Shown here in pieces: positions 1 through 10,114 of a stretch of 29,156 bases of DNA. This DNA comes from Folioceros fuciformis (taxonomy: Eukaryota > Anthocerotophyta > Anthocerotopsida > Anthocerotales): contig JBNGIO010006249.1 of NCBI GenBank assembly GCA_049999805.1, positions 1-29,156 of the forward strand, written 5' to 3'. Position numbers and translations under genes: made by a program. Below the pieces are notes generated by a model. It did not search any database, had not been told where the DNA came from, and saw only the letters and a program-made list of their open reading frames with translations. Position 1 is the first letter of the stretch. Every line of letters starts with the position of its first letter.

Positions 1-794
1 ACCCTAGGGTGAAAGAGGGTGAAAACTGACACTAAAGAGCACGGAGTTAGACCTAGGTAGAAAGGGGATGAGTTGGAAACCGGGTGAAACAAGATTCACT
101 CACCATACGGCAGCTTGCCTAACCTAAGTTGCACGGTGGGACCGCTCCGGTAGGTGGCTTTGTGCCGAGGGCAGCGGCGGGAGTAGGTTACGGGAGGCAG
201 GGGGATGGTCATGCCAGGCTTGGCTTCGCCGAGGCTCTAACCTGTTGCGCCCGCACCTGCCATGGTGCCAGCCACGGATCCATGGCAATGGCGTCTTGCT
301 CGTCCGCCTCTCTCTGCTTGTCGTTCAAATTTTCAAACGCTCCCGCCTTCGCAGTGGCGATCTGATCCAACACAGCGGGCTGGCTGGATGTGAGGCCGGG
401 TTGATCCCAGCGCTCTCCCGTCATCGCCGCATTTCTGTGCTCGTCGCGCTCTGCAGGACTCTGATTTGCAGTCTTTCCGAGGTCCGGCTCGAGTCGGATT
501 CGACGGGAGCGATTCGCATTCCAGGCGGGAGCAGGAGGAGCCAGGAGGAGAGGGGAAGAGCTTCCGGAAAGGCCCCGATCTTCACAGCTTTGCATATGGG
601 GTGTAGGCGCCGGGCTGGAGTTAGGGAAGTGGCATGCTTCGTGGCGATCGTGTGTCTTGTGCAGAGGGATACTTCGGCGGTGCAGTTAGCTCTGTTGTGC
701 GCACCTAGGGCCATAGATCAGACTTAGGGATTAGGGTTGGAAGGCAGGCGTCGTGGATTATTCGGGCTTCCGGCTAGGAGGCCAGGGTCCCGGG
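1..794. other. 5' flanking region of the zinc-ribbon gene
   Basis: This stretch is GC-rich and has no convincing coding exon apart from the weak minus-strand candidate at 254-595. It presumably holds the promoter and 5' UTR of the gene starting at 795. A telo-box-like ATTAGGGTT lies at about 730-738; such elements are known in plant promoters of growth and translation genes. I see no clear TATA box. Confidence 0.4.
254..595 (-). CDS. Possible 5' exon of a divergent gene leaving the window (low confidence)
   Basis: An open frame on the minus strand starts with a true ATG at 595 and codes for a hydrophilic, Glu/Asp/Gln/Arg-rich sequence. After the residues AMDPWLAPWQ there is a plausible splice donor (CAG followed by GTGCGG), which would end the exon near 254. 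It could be the first exon of a gene running off the left end, divergent from the zinc-ribbon gene that starts at 795. I recognise no domain in it. Overlapping open frames on the other strand are nearly as long, so this may be a chance ORF in GC-rich 5' flanking DNA. Confidence 0.2.
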
Positions 795-3518
795 ATGGCG
801 GGACGCCATGTCCCGCAAGTGAGCCACTATAATTTAAATGCTCAGAACACGGGCGGTGCGTATGTCACTAGCGCATTGCACGACCTCAACACCGTGGACA
901 ACAGGAACGGGGACATCGAGGGGCTCGGGGAGGCGGACGGGGATGGTGCGGGGGCGGACAGTTTGGACAATGAGGAGGAGGAGTCCAATTCAGGGGTGAG
1001 TGAGTGCGTTTTCTTTGGCTTGGCTATGGGTGGAGTGGGATGTCTCAAGGCCAGGTCTCGTCTCACCGTGGTGCTCATTCTTGGGACTGGCAGGACGATG
1101 GTGTCCCTGGTCCGTTTGGGAATTCCATGGCTTTGCAAGCTATTGGGCCTGACCCTAGTCACCTTCATCTTCAGAGCCACGAGCCGGCTCGTGCACCATA
1201 TGGCTCCATATCTTTGAGTGGTAGGTTCGGCTCGTCCTGGTCTGCTGATTGTTGTGCCAAGTTAGCTCTAGCCATGCCATGTGCATCTTGTTTCATACTG
1301 TACGGATGTGGGTGGTGCCGCTGTCTCCTTGACATTTGCTGGCGCCCCGCATTCTTGCCTCATGCTTCCCTTGCTCTCCGTACCGTCTCCTTTTCCAGAA
1401 AGGCACCCCGTGTGGAGAGTTTATGGGTAACTGTTGCTTCTGGGAACAGATGTGAATCCTATGGAGACAGCTAAAGCTCGGTTTTTGAATCTGCTCATCG
1501 AACATTTTATCACGCAGCACATTGTGCCTGCCATGGATTCTCCTGAAATGTTGTACAATAATAGCAACTCCAAAGAGAAGTCTAGGAAACGGAAGCCAAG
1601 AGATAATCAGTGGGAAGGAGACCCAAATTATCTGCTACCTTTGACATTCGTTGCAAATTTGTATGAGACCCTTATAGCAGAAATCAACCAGCGGTTGGCC
1701 ACTGTTGATCACATTCCCGAGAAGACAATGATGGTTGCACTTGAAGCTGCTGGAGGGCTTTACAGGAGGTTGATCAGGCAATATCCAAAATCAGGTATTG
1801 CATGGTGTGCTCAGCAGTGTAGCACATGTTCATTTCCTCAGCAACTCCCTGCAACTTCTTCCCTTACCTTCATGTCTATGCCATCTGCTGTCCCATTGCA
1901 TGAGCGACATCCATCTTTCTAAAGGTTCCAGTTTGGCAGGGGCTTCTACAACTTTCAAAAGGCGAGAGATGGCATCCGCTTTGGAGGCGCGTAACAAGTT
2001 TCCTCATCTCGTTACAGGAGAAGAGAAGCGTGTCCGGTTTGTTGTTGTACATGGATTGGAGCTGGTTGAGCGCCCTGACACGCTCTCCCCTGAAGATGCC
2101 GAGTGGTACAGCTTGAGTGATTCTCCTCTGAAAGAACCACGTTTGGCCTCTGGAGTGCATGACAATGACTGTTTCTGAACCCCCCCTCAGGTTTAAGCGG
2201 CTTACTGGAAGGCATGAGGCAGCCATAGAACGAAAAGATTATGACTTCTTCGCTGCCCGAGTGAAACATCGGCGGTCTTTGGTGGGCTCGTTGGGATCTA
2301 TCCCTTCTTTACCTCCGGTAATGGCCTGACCTAAGTGTAACTCCATTGGTATCATATTGATCTCTGTTGGACGTTTGGTATACGCCTGAATTTATGGTTT
2401 AGGTAGGGGCAATGGTGACTTTTGCGGGACTGGGGAAGCTCACTCATAGAACATGGTGAGGTCGGCGCTCTGGCTAACATTGTGTTCGCTGGGCATTTGT
2501 GCAGCCTTTTGGGGGCAGTGAAAGTTTGCAAGGTCTACCTCCAGCGGGTCATGGACATCTCCGGCCTCCGGTGCGTTGCATTCTAGTGTGAGACATAATT
2601 GCCGTCAGATGTGGGCAGTGAGGGAATGGCATTCCTCCGTCCCACGTAGAGGCTATGCCTTTGGATCGATTAAATTTGTGTACATGTTGGCAACCTGTGA
2701 TATATGATTTCTGAAAGGGTGTCGACTTTCTGCTTCTTTTTTTTCTCTGACGGACAGCATTTCACAACTGGAGAGTCTGCAAGTGTGCCAGCCCGATCAC
2801 CGGTATGTTGCAGGCAATATTTTTCTGTGGACTCTGTTTCGCAGGCAGAGGCATCCTGTATCTCATGCATTTTTTATCGTCTGATTACGTTTGTGGCTGT
2901 GAATTTCAGCAGTTTGGTATGGTGGAGACTTCATGCGCTGAAGGCCAATCTCCGGTTTGTTACTTGCTCCTCCGGAAAGATGGAAACTTTTTAGTTGAAC
3001 ACTGTGCTGCTCAGCTCACAGCAGCACTCTGCAGGTGGTTCTGGACTGTTGTCCCTGACTCCTTGCACTGATGTGGACTTCTCGCTTGTTCAACAGACGA
3101 GGCATGCACCTGGTGTGCAACACACTCCACCTCCACATCCGGGACTCGTACCGATTGCTCCACGACCTCAAAGTACTCAAATTCATGCCCCGCACTCACA
3201 CGTTTCGAATCATGGGATGCACTTATCACATCTACAACATGGAGCAGGACCTCACGCCCAAACCTCTCAGAAGAGGGAGAACCGTGCTCTCGCCCTCGCT
3301 AATCTGGTTCGTTTCCTTATGTTTCTTTCAGCTTTGTGAGCTTGAGTACTCTCTTTTACTGCTCATGCTGACGGGGACTGTCAATGCAGACACCTGGGCC
3401 AGCAAAGTATTGTGACGAGTGCGGCGCACAGTACCTTCGAGATGCCTCAAAATTCTGCTCCGAATGCGGAACCAAGCGTCTTGGAATATGTACAGTTTCC
3501 TCCAACCAGACAGTTTGA
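795..3518 (+). CDS. Conserved plant protein with C-terminal zinc ribbon (10 exons)
   Basis: Hand-built exons are 795-995, 1094-1220, 1450-1794, 1925-2105, 2191-2317, 2505-2570, 2758-2802, 2910-2954, 3025-3306 and 3390-3518, giving 515 residues in one frame. The start is the first true ATG; the frame is open a little further upstream but only with GTG. The N-terminus is acidic (DNEEEE). A conserved central region follows, with LLIEHFITQHIVPAM, YETLIAEINQRL, LEAAGGLYRRLIRQYPKSG and VRFVVVHGLELVERP, then EW-FKRLTGR across the fourth intron. The next part is Pro/His/Gln-rich. The last exon carries two CxxC pairs (residues 481/484 and 496/499), which form a zinc ribbon of the CDEC...CSEC type. I recognise the overall architecture as a plant family of unknown biochemical role and assign no function. 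The weakest junctions are those of the small exons 6-9. Confidence 0.8.
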
Positions 3519-3948
3519 TCAAACTTGTGCAGATAGATACCATCAGTGAAGCAGGTGCATGCCCCTTTACATCCACCCTGATGCGCTTTGCATTTCCTTG
3601 CAAGTAGGAACGGGCGTGCTTGGGGAAGGAGACTGCGGAGATGGTCTCTCACCGGTTGCGTCCGTGCTCGTCCTCTTTGTAACTTGTAACAAAGTTTTGT
3701 GCAGGCATGGAAGTCCATGCAAACCATAGAAAATCTGGTACCAGATTTATGAGATGCAGCGCTGCCCTGCCAGCCTGAGCTTTTAGTTTGAAGAAGTCTA
3801 CGAAGCAGAAAATCACTGTCCTAGGTTGTACTAGTTGGCTGAATCTTTAACACGTAGGAGCACTGTACTGATGTAGATCCTGGTGTTTGCTAATTGTAGC
3901 CGTAGGTGATTTGTGGACCGTGATCATGATTGATCAGCGATCAAGTCC
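3519..3948 (+). other. 3' flanking region of the zinc-ribbon gene
   Basis: This stretch follows the TGA of the zinc-ribbon gene and contains no recognisable exon on either strand. The open frames crossing it on the minus strand overlap the coding exons and look like shadows. It is probably the 3' UTR plus spacer. Confidence 0.4.
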
Positions 3949-4157
3949 TCAGGTGCTGCCACCTGTTTTCTGTTACTGCTCTGGGTAGATCAGATTGTCC
4001 TTGCACGCTACCCTGACGTTCTGTAACAAATCCAACACTCAGCTTTGATGTGTCCAAGCATGAAAAAGTGGGCGTACTCCGCATGCTGAGTCCAGGCTCC
4101 CTCCAGACTCCCTTGTGCCTTTCCTCCTGCCCTGCCCGGTCCTCTTCGCGCAAAATA
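3949..4157 (-). pseudogene. Degenerate PPR C-terminal (E-domain) fragment
   Basis: This segment aligns by eye, in the same orientation, with the last 230 bp or so of the intact PPR gene at 10115-10350. Shared anchors are GCTCTGGGT(A/G)GATCAGATT near 3977 and 10146, CATGAAAAAG(T/C)GGGC near 4059 and 10239, and CTCTT(C/T)GCGCAA near 4141 and 10328. In translation it gives WTQHAEYAHFFMLGH, against WIEHGQQARFFMVGN in the intact gene, and QGQSDLP against CRENLIHP. These matches fall in different frames, so indels have broken it. Only the tail is present; homology stops near 4157, where AT-rich DNA begins. It is a remnant of a PPR paralogue or of a partial duplication. Confidence 0.8.
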
Positions 4158-4758
4158 GGCAGCAGTTATCAGTCAATTAATTAGCAGTATTGATGAACGT
4201 TGTCTTGTATGGCGCTTGTGAAGCCTGGCATGTTGTCCCTGAACAGTCATTCTTTTCTCAGAAGTGATAACATGAAAAATAAATCTTAGCACAATTGACC
4301 TACCACCGGCGCCGGAGGACTAAACATGGATGCGCTAGAAGTAATACAAAAACCTTTGCATGCGAAGAACTCTCTTCAAAGGATGCTCTTATTGAAGCCC
4401 CAGGTGTGGGTGTTCTTATGGACCATAACTTGATGACTCCGTCGTGTGAACATGAAATGAGAAACTGAGTCTACATGGCTACACCAGTATCGTGTGCCTC
4501 AAATTCTCAAATTCTCCTTGAAGTACATTGCAATCCTCATCCCACACCTAGAGATGGTGATCAAATGATGCCGAGTAGAGCGTGTTGTGTCTTGTCACAA
4601 GTTTGGTGATCTGACTTCTATTGAACATGTAACTCGGTGCTTGTTGAAAGAAGTTCGTTATTTCATCTTACCTCTAGCTTAGAATCATCGCCATCGAGGG
4701 GTTGTTAGTGCAAGCAAATACCCTTACTAGGTTTTCCAATATTGCCATTGATACGAAG

Positions 4759-4806
4759 GAGTGGGGGCTATTTGCATGCCTCGAGTGGGGGCTATTTGCA
4801 TGCCTC
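4759..4806. repeat. Perfect 24-bp tandem duplication
   Basis: Two head-to-tail copies of a 24-bp unit beginning GAGTGGGGGCTATTTGCATG occur at 4759-4782 and 4783-4806 with no mismatch. Perfect identity suggests a recent duplication, or slippage. The unit contains ATTTGCAT, which reads as an octamer-like word but probably has no meaning here. Confidence 0.9.
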
Positions 4807-5048
4807 GTCGTATCTTGGTAGTCTAGATATAGTGCTTCAGTTTTTGCTTTGTCACATGCTTGCACATAGAGGTCGCCATGCTCACAAGAATAATTAGGTA
4901 ATTTGGTAGAATGAATGAAATTGTCAGAATCAACTAGTACCATGGTTCTATAGAACATACATTAACCAATGCATGTCTCATCAAAATATTTTCATTGGAC
5001 AACACAGTACCTGGATGTTATGGCTTTCCATTATAAATAACCATGTAC

Positions 5049-5103
5049 TTACACTTGTCAAGACACTTGTCAAAAGTAATTACACTTGTCAAGACACTTG
5101 TCA
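5049..5103. repeat. Direct repeat with 31-bp period
   Basis: A 24-bp sequence containing ACACTTGTCAAGACACTTGT occurs at 5049-5072 and again at 5080-5103. Each copy is itself built from two ACACTTGTCA-like halves, so the motif CACTTGTCA appears four times in 55 bp. Confidence 0.85.
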
Positions 5104-5387
5104 TATAGAAGATGACCTAATAGAGAAGTAAGCACATCCTAGCAACTATAGCCCCCATTCAGTAAAAATACATACCAGGCCTTCTTTGTAGCTTTGGCAG
5201 GTAAGGCAATAAGTGAAGACTCAATTTCTTACATCATTGGTATATTCTTCTACAAACCATACATCTCTCAACACTTCTCAATAAACTTGTCAAATAGATC
5301 TGAAGACGACTTGTTAGAAAAGTAAGTACAACCTAGCATCCACAACCTAGCCTTAATTCACTCGTCTAGCCTCCGCCCTAGAACATA

Positions 5388-5458
5388 AGACCATAAGCAG
5401 AGAGGTTTCTGGCTAAGGCCATAAGCAGAGAGAGGTTTCTAGCTAAGACCATAAGACC
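5388..5458. repeat. Outlying units of the AAGACCATAAGC minisatellite
   Basis: Two to three copies of the 30-bp unit (AAGRCCATAAGCAGAGAG followed by GTTTCTRGCT) occur here, about 260 bp before the main array at 5718. The gap between them, 5459-5717, is unrelated AT-rich sequence. This points to an array that was interrupted by insertion, or to a second seed. Confidence 0.8.
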
Positions 5459-5717
5459 GGGCGTATTCCACAAAGCCCGTTTTGCACTCTTTGAATTTGG
5501 TTTGATCCACACTCCATATCCACATTTTATCTTTTTTCCTAAACAAGAAGGCTTATATTACAAAAACTATTTAGTCCTTGCAACTATTGAATATGGTGTG
5601 CTGATCTACCGGCACATGACCTATTCAAATAACACCATGTTCATGTTTAGGACGATAGGTTCACACAAAAACATGGTCACACAAAAGCGGAATCCACTCA
5701 GTCTGGTAACCTCTAAG

Positions 5718-6326
5718 CAGCTAAGACCAAAAGTAAAGAGAGGTTTCTAGCTAAGACCATAAGCAAAGAGGTTCTTATAGTTAAGACCATAAGCAAGAGA
5801 GAGGTTTCTAGCTAAGACTATAAACAGACAGGAGGTTCTTACAGCTAAGACTATATAAAAAAGGGGTTATTACAGTTAAGACCATAAGGATAGAGGTTTC
5901 TTGCAGCTAAGACCATAAGCAAGGAGGTTCTTGTAACTAAGACCATAAGCAAGAGAGAGGTTTCTAGCTAAGACTATAAACAGACATGTTCTTACAGCTA
6001 AGACCATAAGCAAAGAGGTTATTACAGTTAAGACCATAAGGATAGAGGTTTCTTGCAGCTAAGACCATAAGCAAAGAGGTTCTTACAGTTAAGACCATAA
6101 GCATAGAGGTTTCTTGCAGCTAAGACCACAAGCAACGAGGTTCTTGCGACTAAGACCATAAGCATAGAGGTTTCTTGTAGCTAAGACCATAAGCAAAGAG
6201 GTTTCCAACTAAGACCATAAGCAGGGAGAGGTTTCTAGCTAAGACCATAAGTAAAGAGGTTCTTACAGCTAATACCATGAGCATAGAGGTTTCTTGTAGC
6301 TAAGACCATAAGCAAAGAGGTTTTCA
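5718..6326. repeat. Minisatellite of about 20 units, 30-bp unit
   Basis: About twenty diverged units of 28-33 bp follow each other directly. The consensus is roughly AGCTAAGACCATAAGCAAAG followed by AGGTTCTTAC. Two subtypes tend to alternate: one ends GGTTCTTAC or GGTTATTAC, the other is GGATAGAGGTTTCTTGC. A multi-unit block containing ACTATAAACAGACA, GGTTATTAC and GGATAGAGGTTTCTTGC appears twice (about 5817-5910 and 5971-6060), so there is higher-order repetition above the monomer. There are no fixed spacers between conserved repeats, so it is not CRISPR-like. No coding capacity is apparent. The array probably evolves by unequal crossing-over and slippage. Confidence 0.92.
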
Positions 6327-7840
6327 GCACATTTTGTTCATTCTCTTTATACAAACAACAAACTCTAAGTCTTCATATGGATTTTCACATTCTTTTCCCT
6401 TCATTACAAACTCTAAACCAAATGTCTGAAGCTACACATATATCTAGACATATGAAACCCCAATAATGCAAACTAGAAGAGTGGTAACCCAATCATTATT
6501 GAACTTATGTACATAACTACAATTCTTGACATCATTCTAAAGAATTCCAAGCACTTGGTTCACCAAGTGAGTTAACGTGCTTAAAAAATTGTGCGATGAT
6601 ATCTATAATTAAAGGAATTTAAGTCTTAGTTTGTTATCTTTGTAAGCCATCTCTTTAACACAAATATCTAAATAACATTTATTTTAGAAGAATATAGTAT
6701 GATATGAAATAATTTAAGTTGTTGGAAACTGTAAAAATATATATTACATAAACTTCAAAAATTATGTTTACATAATATTAGATAAGCCCTCCCTACAAAA
6801 GTGAAGTCATTCTACATGTGGTTCTATTGGAACAAGGTGATCAATAAAAAATACTTGTAAGTTTCTAACGTACATGATATATTATTACCTAATGTGTACT
6901 CACACTTTTTCTCTAGCTAATGTTTACTCACACTCTTTCTCCTTAAGTACCTTTCCTTATCATTATAAACTTCATCCATTGACATGCAACATTAAAATCT
7001 CAATAGTCTAACCCACTAATTTTTCTTACAAGCAAAATTTTAAGAAATAAAATGTAGAGTAAGGAGGTAAAGTGTTAGCTAGAATCGAAACACTTAACTG
7101 CCACTATGCATCGATAAAATAAAATAGTAACTATAATTTTCTTAGGTTATATAAAGTAAATTAAATAATAAAAGTTTTATAACATTTATTCTCTAAGTGA
7201 AAGTGAAAAGTAACTTTATAAAGTGAAACATAAAGAATAATTAATATTCATTATTCATATATATTTCTAAAATAATAAAATATACAAACTCATCATTCTC
7301 ACTCTCTCACAATAGGACCATTTCTACTTTGTCAAATGGTACAAAAGTATGCATATAATTAGGGTTTAAAGACAACTTGTAACCTATAATTAATTTTTCA
7401 TGACAACTTAAGAGTTCAAAGCTTAATTGGATGACTAACAAGAAAGAGACATCACTTAGATCAAGTCACTTAATTGCCTTCTAAAAATTGGTCACAATCC
7501 TTTCTTTCTCTGAGGAGGTCACTTGATTGGATATGAAAACATTTCATTACCCTCTCTCTAAGAAGCAAGCTGCTTGAGTTTCCAAAACATGTTATGCATT
7601 ATACGAAGGTGTGCTAAAACCAAGTTGGGAACTCTAATTGTGACAATAAAATTCAAACCTATGCCCTCGTTTACATCATTATTCAAATATAGAAATATTA
7701 TATGTGCTATAAGGAGAACAACATACAACTGAATCGTGTAGATTTTATCCTTTTGAAGGGTTGAGGTGAATCCATGATTTATGGCTAATGGGAGGATTAT
7801 TGCTCATATCTTCTAATTTAAAAGACTCACATCCACATAA
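6327..7840. other. AT-rich non-coding stretch downstream of the PHO2-like ORF
   Basis: This is very AT-rich DNA without a credible ORF on either strand. It lies 3' of the minus-strand PHO2-like ORF, where a catalytic UBC domain would have to sit if the gene were full length. I see no frame in it resembling that domain. Confidence 0.5.
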
Positions 7841-9616
7841 TTATGCACTAGTAGCTACATTCTTTATCGGTACATCGTTGCATGGTGTGTGGGAAATGGG
7901 CAACTTGTTTTTTTTTTCCCTTCGATGTGAATGCATTTTTGGTGGATTGACTAAAGGCTTAGAGGCTCCATTGTCAAGATCACTTTCATTGTGATCCTCC
8001 TCTTCCTTGTCACTAGCATTAGTATCAGTCATATCATAACTCTCACTTGAAGAGCCTGAGTCACTTTCTGATGAGGATTGATCATCGTACTTTATGACTA
8101 CAAGTACATCATTTAATCCTACTTGGGAGGTAGACCCATCTGTCCATGCAACTTCAAAATCCCCACTATCCGATAGTTGCCCAATGATAAAACCAAACCA
8201 TGCTATTGTAGATTGCAAATTAAGACCATCACAAGTCATAGGCAATCTAACCACAACATCTTTGATGTTGTAATCGTATTGTGTATGTTTGTGAAGCTTA
8301 GACACACTTACAACTTGTTCTTTGAAATTCACATCTCTATTGGGAGGACATCCCAACCACCTTATAGTTGCAGTGCCTTGCTTTGCATCTACTCGTTGTA
8401 TGATGCCAACTTGGTCATGCTCCATTCTGTTGGAATCTTCTTCCTTATTCACATTTCGAAGAGTTACACATTGCCTTGGCCAAAAATTATGCTCTTCATT
8501 AAGCATATTAACGTGAATGAGTTGGCAAGAGTTCACAAGCTTGCTTGTTGTTCCATCTTGCCAAAGCACATCAACTGTAGTTTTGATGCCTACAACTTTA
8601 TGACAACCTTGAACAACATCACCCTTCTCTTCACATTTTTGGCGTTTGGGTTGAGATTCTAAAGTAGGGCGTCGACCTTTAGATTTTTGCTTCTTGTTTT
8701 CACATACGTCATTACTACCCTCAAAGCTAGAGCCTTCAACAACCCATGCTTCATTGTAATTTTTCATGCTACCATCCAACAAACATCGGTCACCTAGCTC
8801 CCAATCCGCATAAGCAAATTGGTTCATCACAATCAAATCTTTAGGCTTCTGTTGCCTCTTGGGCTTCCTCCAAATCCCAGATACATTGGCATAAGTAGCA
8901 ATCCATTCAACAACAACCATATTAGTATCAATTCGTGAAACGGTCCCACGTTTTCTTCCCTTATTGTACCTTCCAACTAACCATTTTGCCTTTCCTAAAG
9001 TTTTTGCATGACTTGCTACAACTTTTTGGCCAACAAACAATGGCATACCTTCCTCATTCTTATTTTGACATGTGAGGCGATTAGGGTTTGTTAGCTTTAT
9101 CTCACACTTGGCTCCATCATTAAACACCAATGTCACAAGCTCAACGACGGAGTGCACTTTTCCCACCCATCTAGCACCAATAACAAAGTCACCCACTTGA
9201 AATGAGGTCATCGTTCTTAATCCTTTAGTATCTACGTCCTCCATAAGTACACCACTTGCAAGTTCCAGGTCCACTTTGATCATAACGTTTATCACAATAC
9301 CCATTTGTCCTAATGGGTCCAGGGCACGTGCTACTACATCGTTATGTCTTAGATTTCTATCCACAATTTGGAGATGGTTTGGATCGATATTGGTCTCCCT
9401 TAAGTCCATCCACAAAACCCTTGTTTGCTTGCTAGTTTCTTCCTCTGGCTCCTTACCACTATCAGATTCGGAGTTCGAACCTGGATCTCCAAATGTTCTT
9501 TGAACAATACCTAACCGAGAAGGATTAGATTTTATGCAAACCACATCATCACGAAACACTTGATGAGTTCTACAGCCCATTTCCATTTTCTCTTTCCTTT
9601 CCCCTTCTCCTACCAT
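7841..9616 (-). CDS. N-terminal arm of a PHO2/UBC23/UBE2O-type E2, lacking the UBC domain
   Basis: An uninterrupted 591-residue frame reads from the first true ATG at 9616; the frame is open slightly further upstream but only from TTG. Motifs typical of the N-terminal SH3/Tudor-like region of plant UBC23/UBC24 (PHO2) and animal UBE2O are present in order: VFRDDVVCIKSNPSRLGIVQ, then VARALDPLGQMGIVINV, FQVGDFVIGARWVGKVHSVV, ECIATYA-like VVEWIATYANVSG, FAYADWELGDRCLL, TTVDVLWQDGTTSKL, and YDYNIKDVVVRL with WFGFIIGQLSDSGDFEVAWTDG. These proteins are hybrid E2/E3 ubiquitin enzymes; PHO2 controls phosphate transporters. Full-length members run on to a C-terminal catalytic UBC domain. Here the frame ends after an acidic, Ser-rich stretch and a basic tail, with no UBC domain downstream. 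It may be a decapitated paralogue, a captured or retroposed fragment, or a decaying gene. The open frame itself argues against long neutral decay. Confidence 0.75.
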   Translation of the reverse strand: MVGEGERKEKMEMGCRTHQVFRDDVVCIKSNPSRLGIVQRTFGDPGSNSESDSGKEPEEETSKQTRVLWMDLRETNIDPNHLQIVDRNLRHNDVVARALDPLGQMGIVINVMIKVDLELASGVLMEDVDTKGLRTMTSFQVGDFVIGARWVGKVHSVVELVTLVFNDGAKCEIKLTNPNRLTCQNKNEEGMPLFVGQKVVASHAKTLGKAKWLVGRYNKGRKRGTVSRIDTNMVVVEWIATYANVSGIWRKPKRQQKPKDLIVMNQFAYADWELGDRCLLDGSMKNYNEAWVVEGSSFEGSNDVCENKKQKSKGRRPTLESQPKRQKCEEKGDVVQGCHKVVGIKTTVDVLWQDGTTSKLVNSCQLIHVNMLNEEHNFWPRQCVTLRNVNKEEDSNRMEHDQVGIIQRVDAKQGTATIRWLGCPPNRDVNFKEQVVSVSKLHKHTQYDYNIKDVVVRLPMTCDGLNLQSTIAWFGFIIGQLSDSGDFEVAWTDGSTSQVGLNDVLVVIKYDDQSSSESDSGSSSESYDMTDTNASDKEEEDHNESDLDNGASKPLVNPPKMHSHRREKKNKLPISHTPCNDVPIKNVATSA

Positions 9617-9825
9617 CTTGATATGCTTTGTAGAACTTGCAAAAATTAACAATAGAGAACAACAAACCTCTAAACTAGCTCTTCCACCTAGAAGAACTAT
9701 CTCACTAAAATTTTAGATAAATATGGCCCAATTCAATTGTATCCACAATATTTAAATTGTGGTTAACCTACTTATCTTAAAACAAGGTTTGCAGGATTAT
9801 GGTATTTAAGTAGGTTGTTCACAGT

Positions 9826-9972
9826 ATTGCAAAGGACAATTATTATGAACAACCAGAAGACGCTTATTTTAAGAGTTTATATTTGAATAATCAAAGGACA
9901 CCTATTTTGAGATGTTTACATTTGAACAATCAAAGGACACTTAGTGTAAGAGTTCGTATGCCTACGTCAAAG
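9826..9972. repeat. 39-bp degenerate tandem repeat, about 3.5 copies
   Basis: Units begin with AACCAGAAGACGC at 9851, AATCAAAGGACACC at 9889 and AATCAAAGGACACT at 9928, with periods of 38 and 39 bp. Partial units lie before (GCAAAGGACAATT near 9829) and after (GTCAAAGAACA near 9966). The body of each unit contains TATTTTRAGA and TTTACATTTGAA-like words. The unit differs from the 30-bp minisatellite further left. Confidence 0.75.
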
Positions 9973-10054
9973 AACAAAATAGAATTCCAAAGGGCATAGA
10001 CTAGAGATAATAATAATTATTGAATAGAAATGGTGTTGCAAAATCCATAATCCT

Positions 10055-10075
10055 AAACCCTAAGCCCTAAACTGC
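10055..10075. promoter_or_regulatory. Telomere-like / telo-box cluster
   Basis: Three adjacent CCTAAAC/CCCTAAG-type heptamers resemble the plant telomeric repeat (CCCTAAA). A run this short is more likely a telo-box element 5' of the minus-strand PHO2-like ORF, or chance sequence, than an interstitial telomere. It sits close to the junction between AT-rich block and PPR gene. Confidence 0.35.
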
Positions 10076-10114
10076 GATTATTTTTTTTAAATTGAAATTA
10101 TATACATAAACATA

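Larger units (their letters stand above)
4160..5385. other. AT-rich non-coding stretch with short direct repeats
   Basis: No gene is visible here. Composition shifts from the GC-balanced gene regions to AT-rich DNA. It holds the small tandem duplications listed separately (4759-4806 and 5049-5103). There is also a diverged direct repeat, in which 5087-5150 resembles 5287-5345 (shared words include CTTGTCA, AGAAGTAAG and CCTAGCA). I found no terminal repeats or transposase-like frame. Confidence 0.5.
9617..10114. other. AT-rich spacer, 5' of the PHO2-like ORF and 3' of the PPR gene
   Basis: No coding sequence is visible. The stretch should contain the promoter of the PHO2-like ORF (minus) and the 3' UTR of the PPR gene (minus). 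It includes a short 39-bp tandem repeat and a telomere-like CCTAAACCCTAAGCCCTAAA run, both listed separately. Confidence 0.5.

Noticed and set aside
5718-6326. CRISPR-like array
   Set aside because: Units are directly adjacent and diverged, with no conserved-repeat/unique-spacer alternation; the context is a plant nuclear genome.
4160-7840. LTR retrotransposon or DNA transposon
   Set aside because: I found no reverse transcriptase, integrase or transposase motifs and no convincing long terminal or inverted repeats by eye.
8177-8662. 161-codon plus-strand ORF
   Set aside because: It is the antisense shadow of the PHO2-like frame, which has clear family motifs.
10055-10075. Interstitial telomere
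   Set aside because: Only three degenerate heptamers are present, too few to indicate a former chromosome end.
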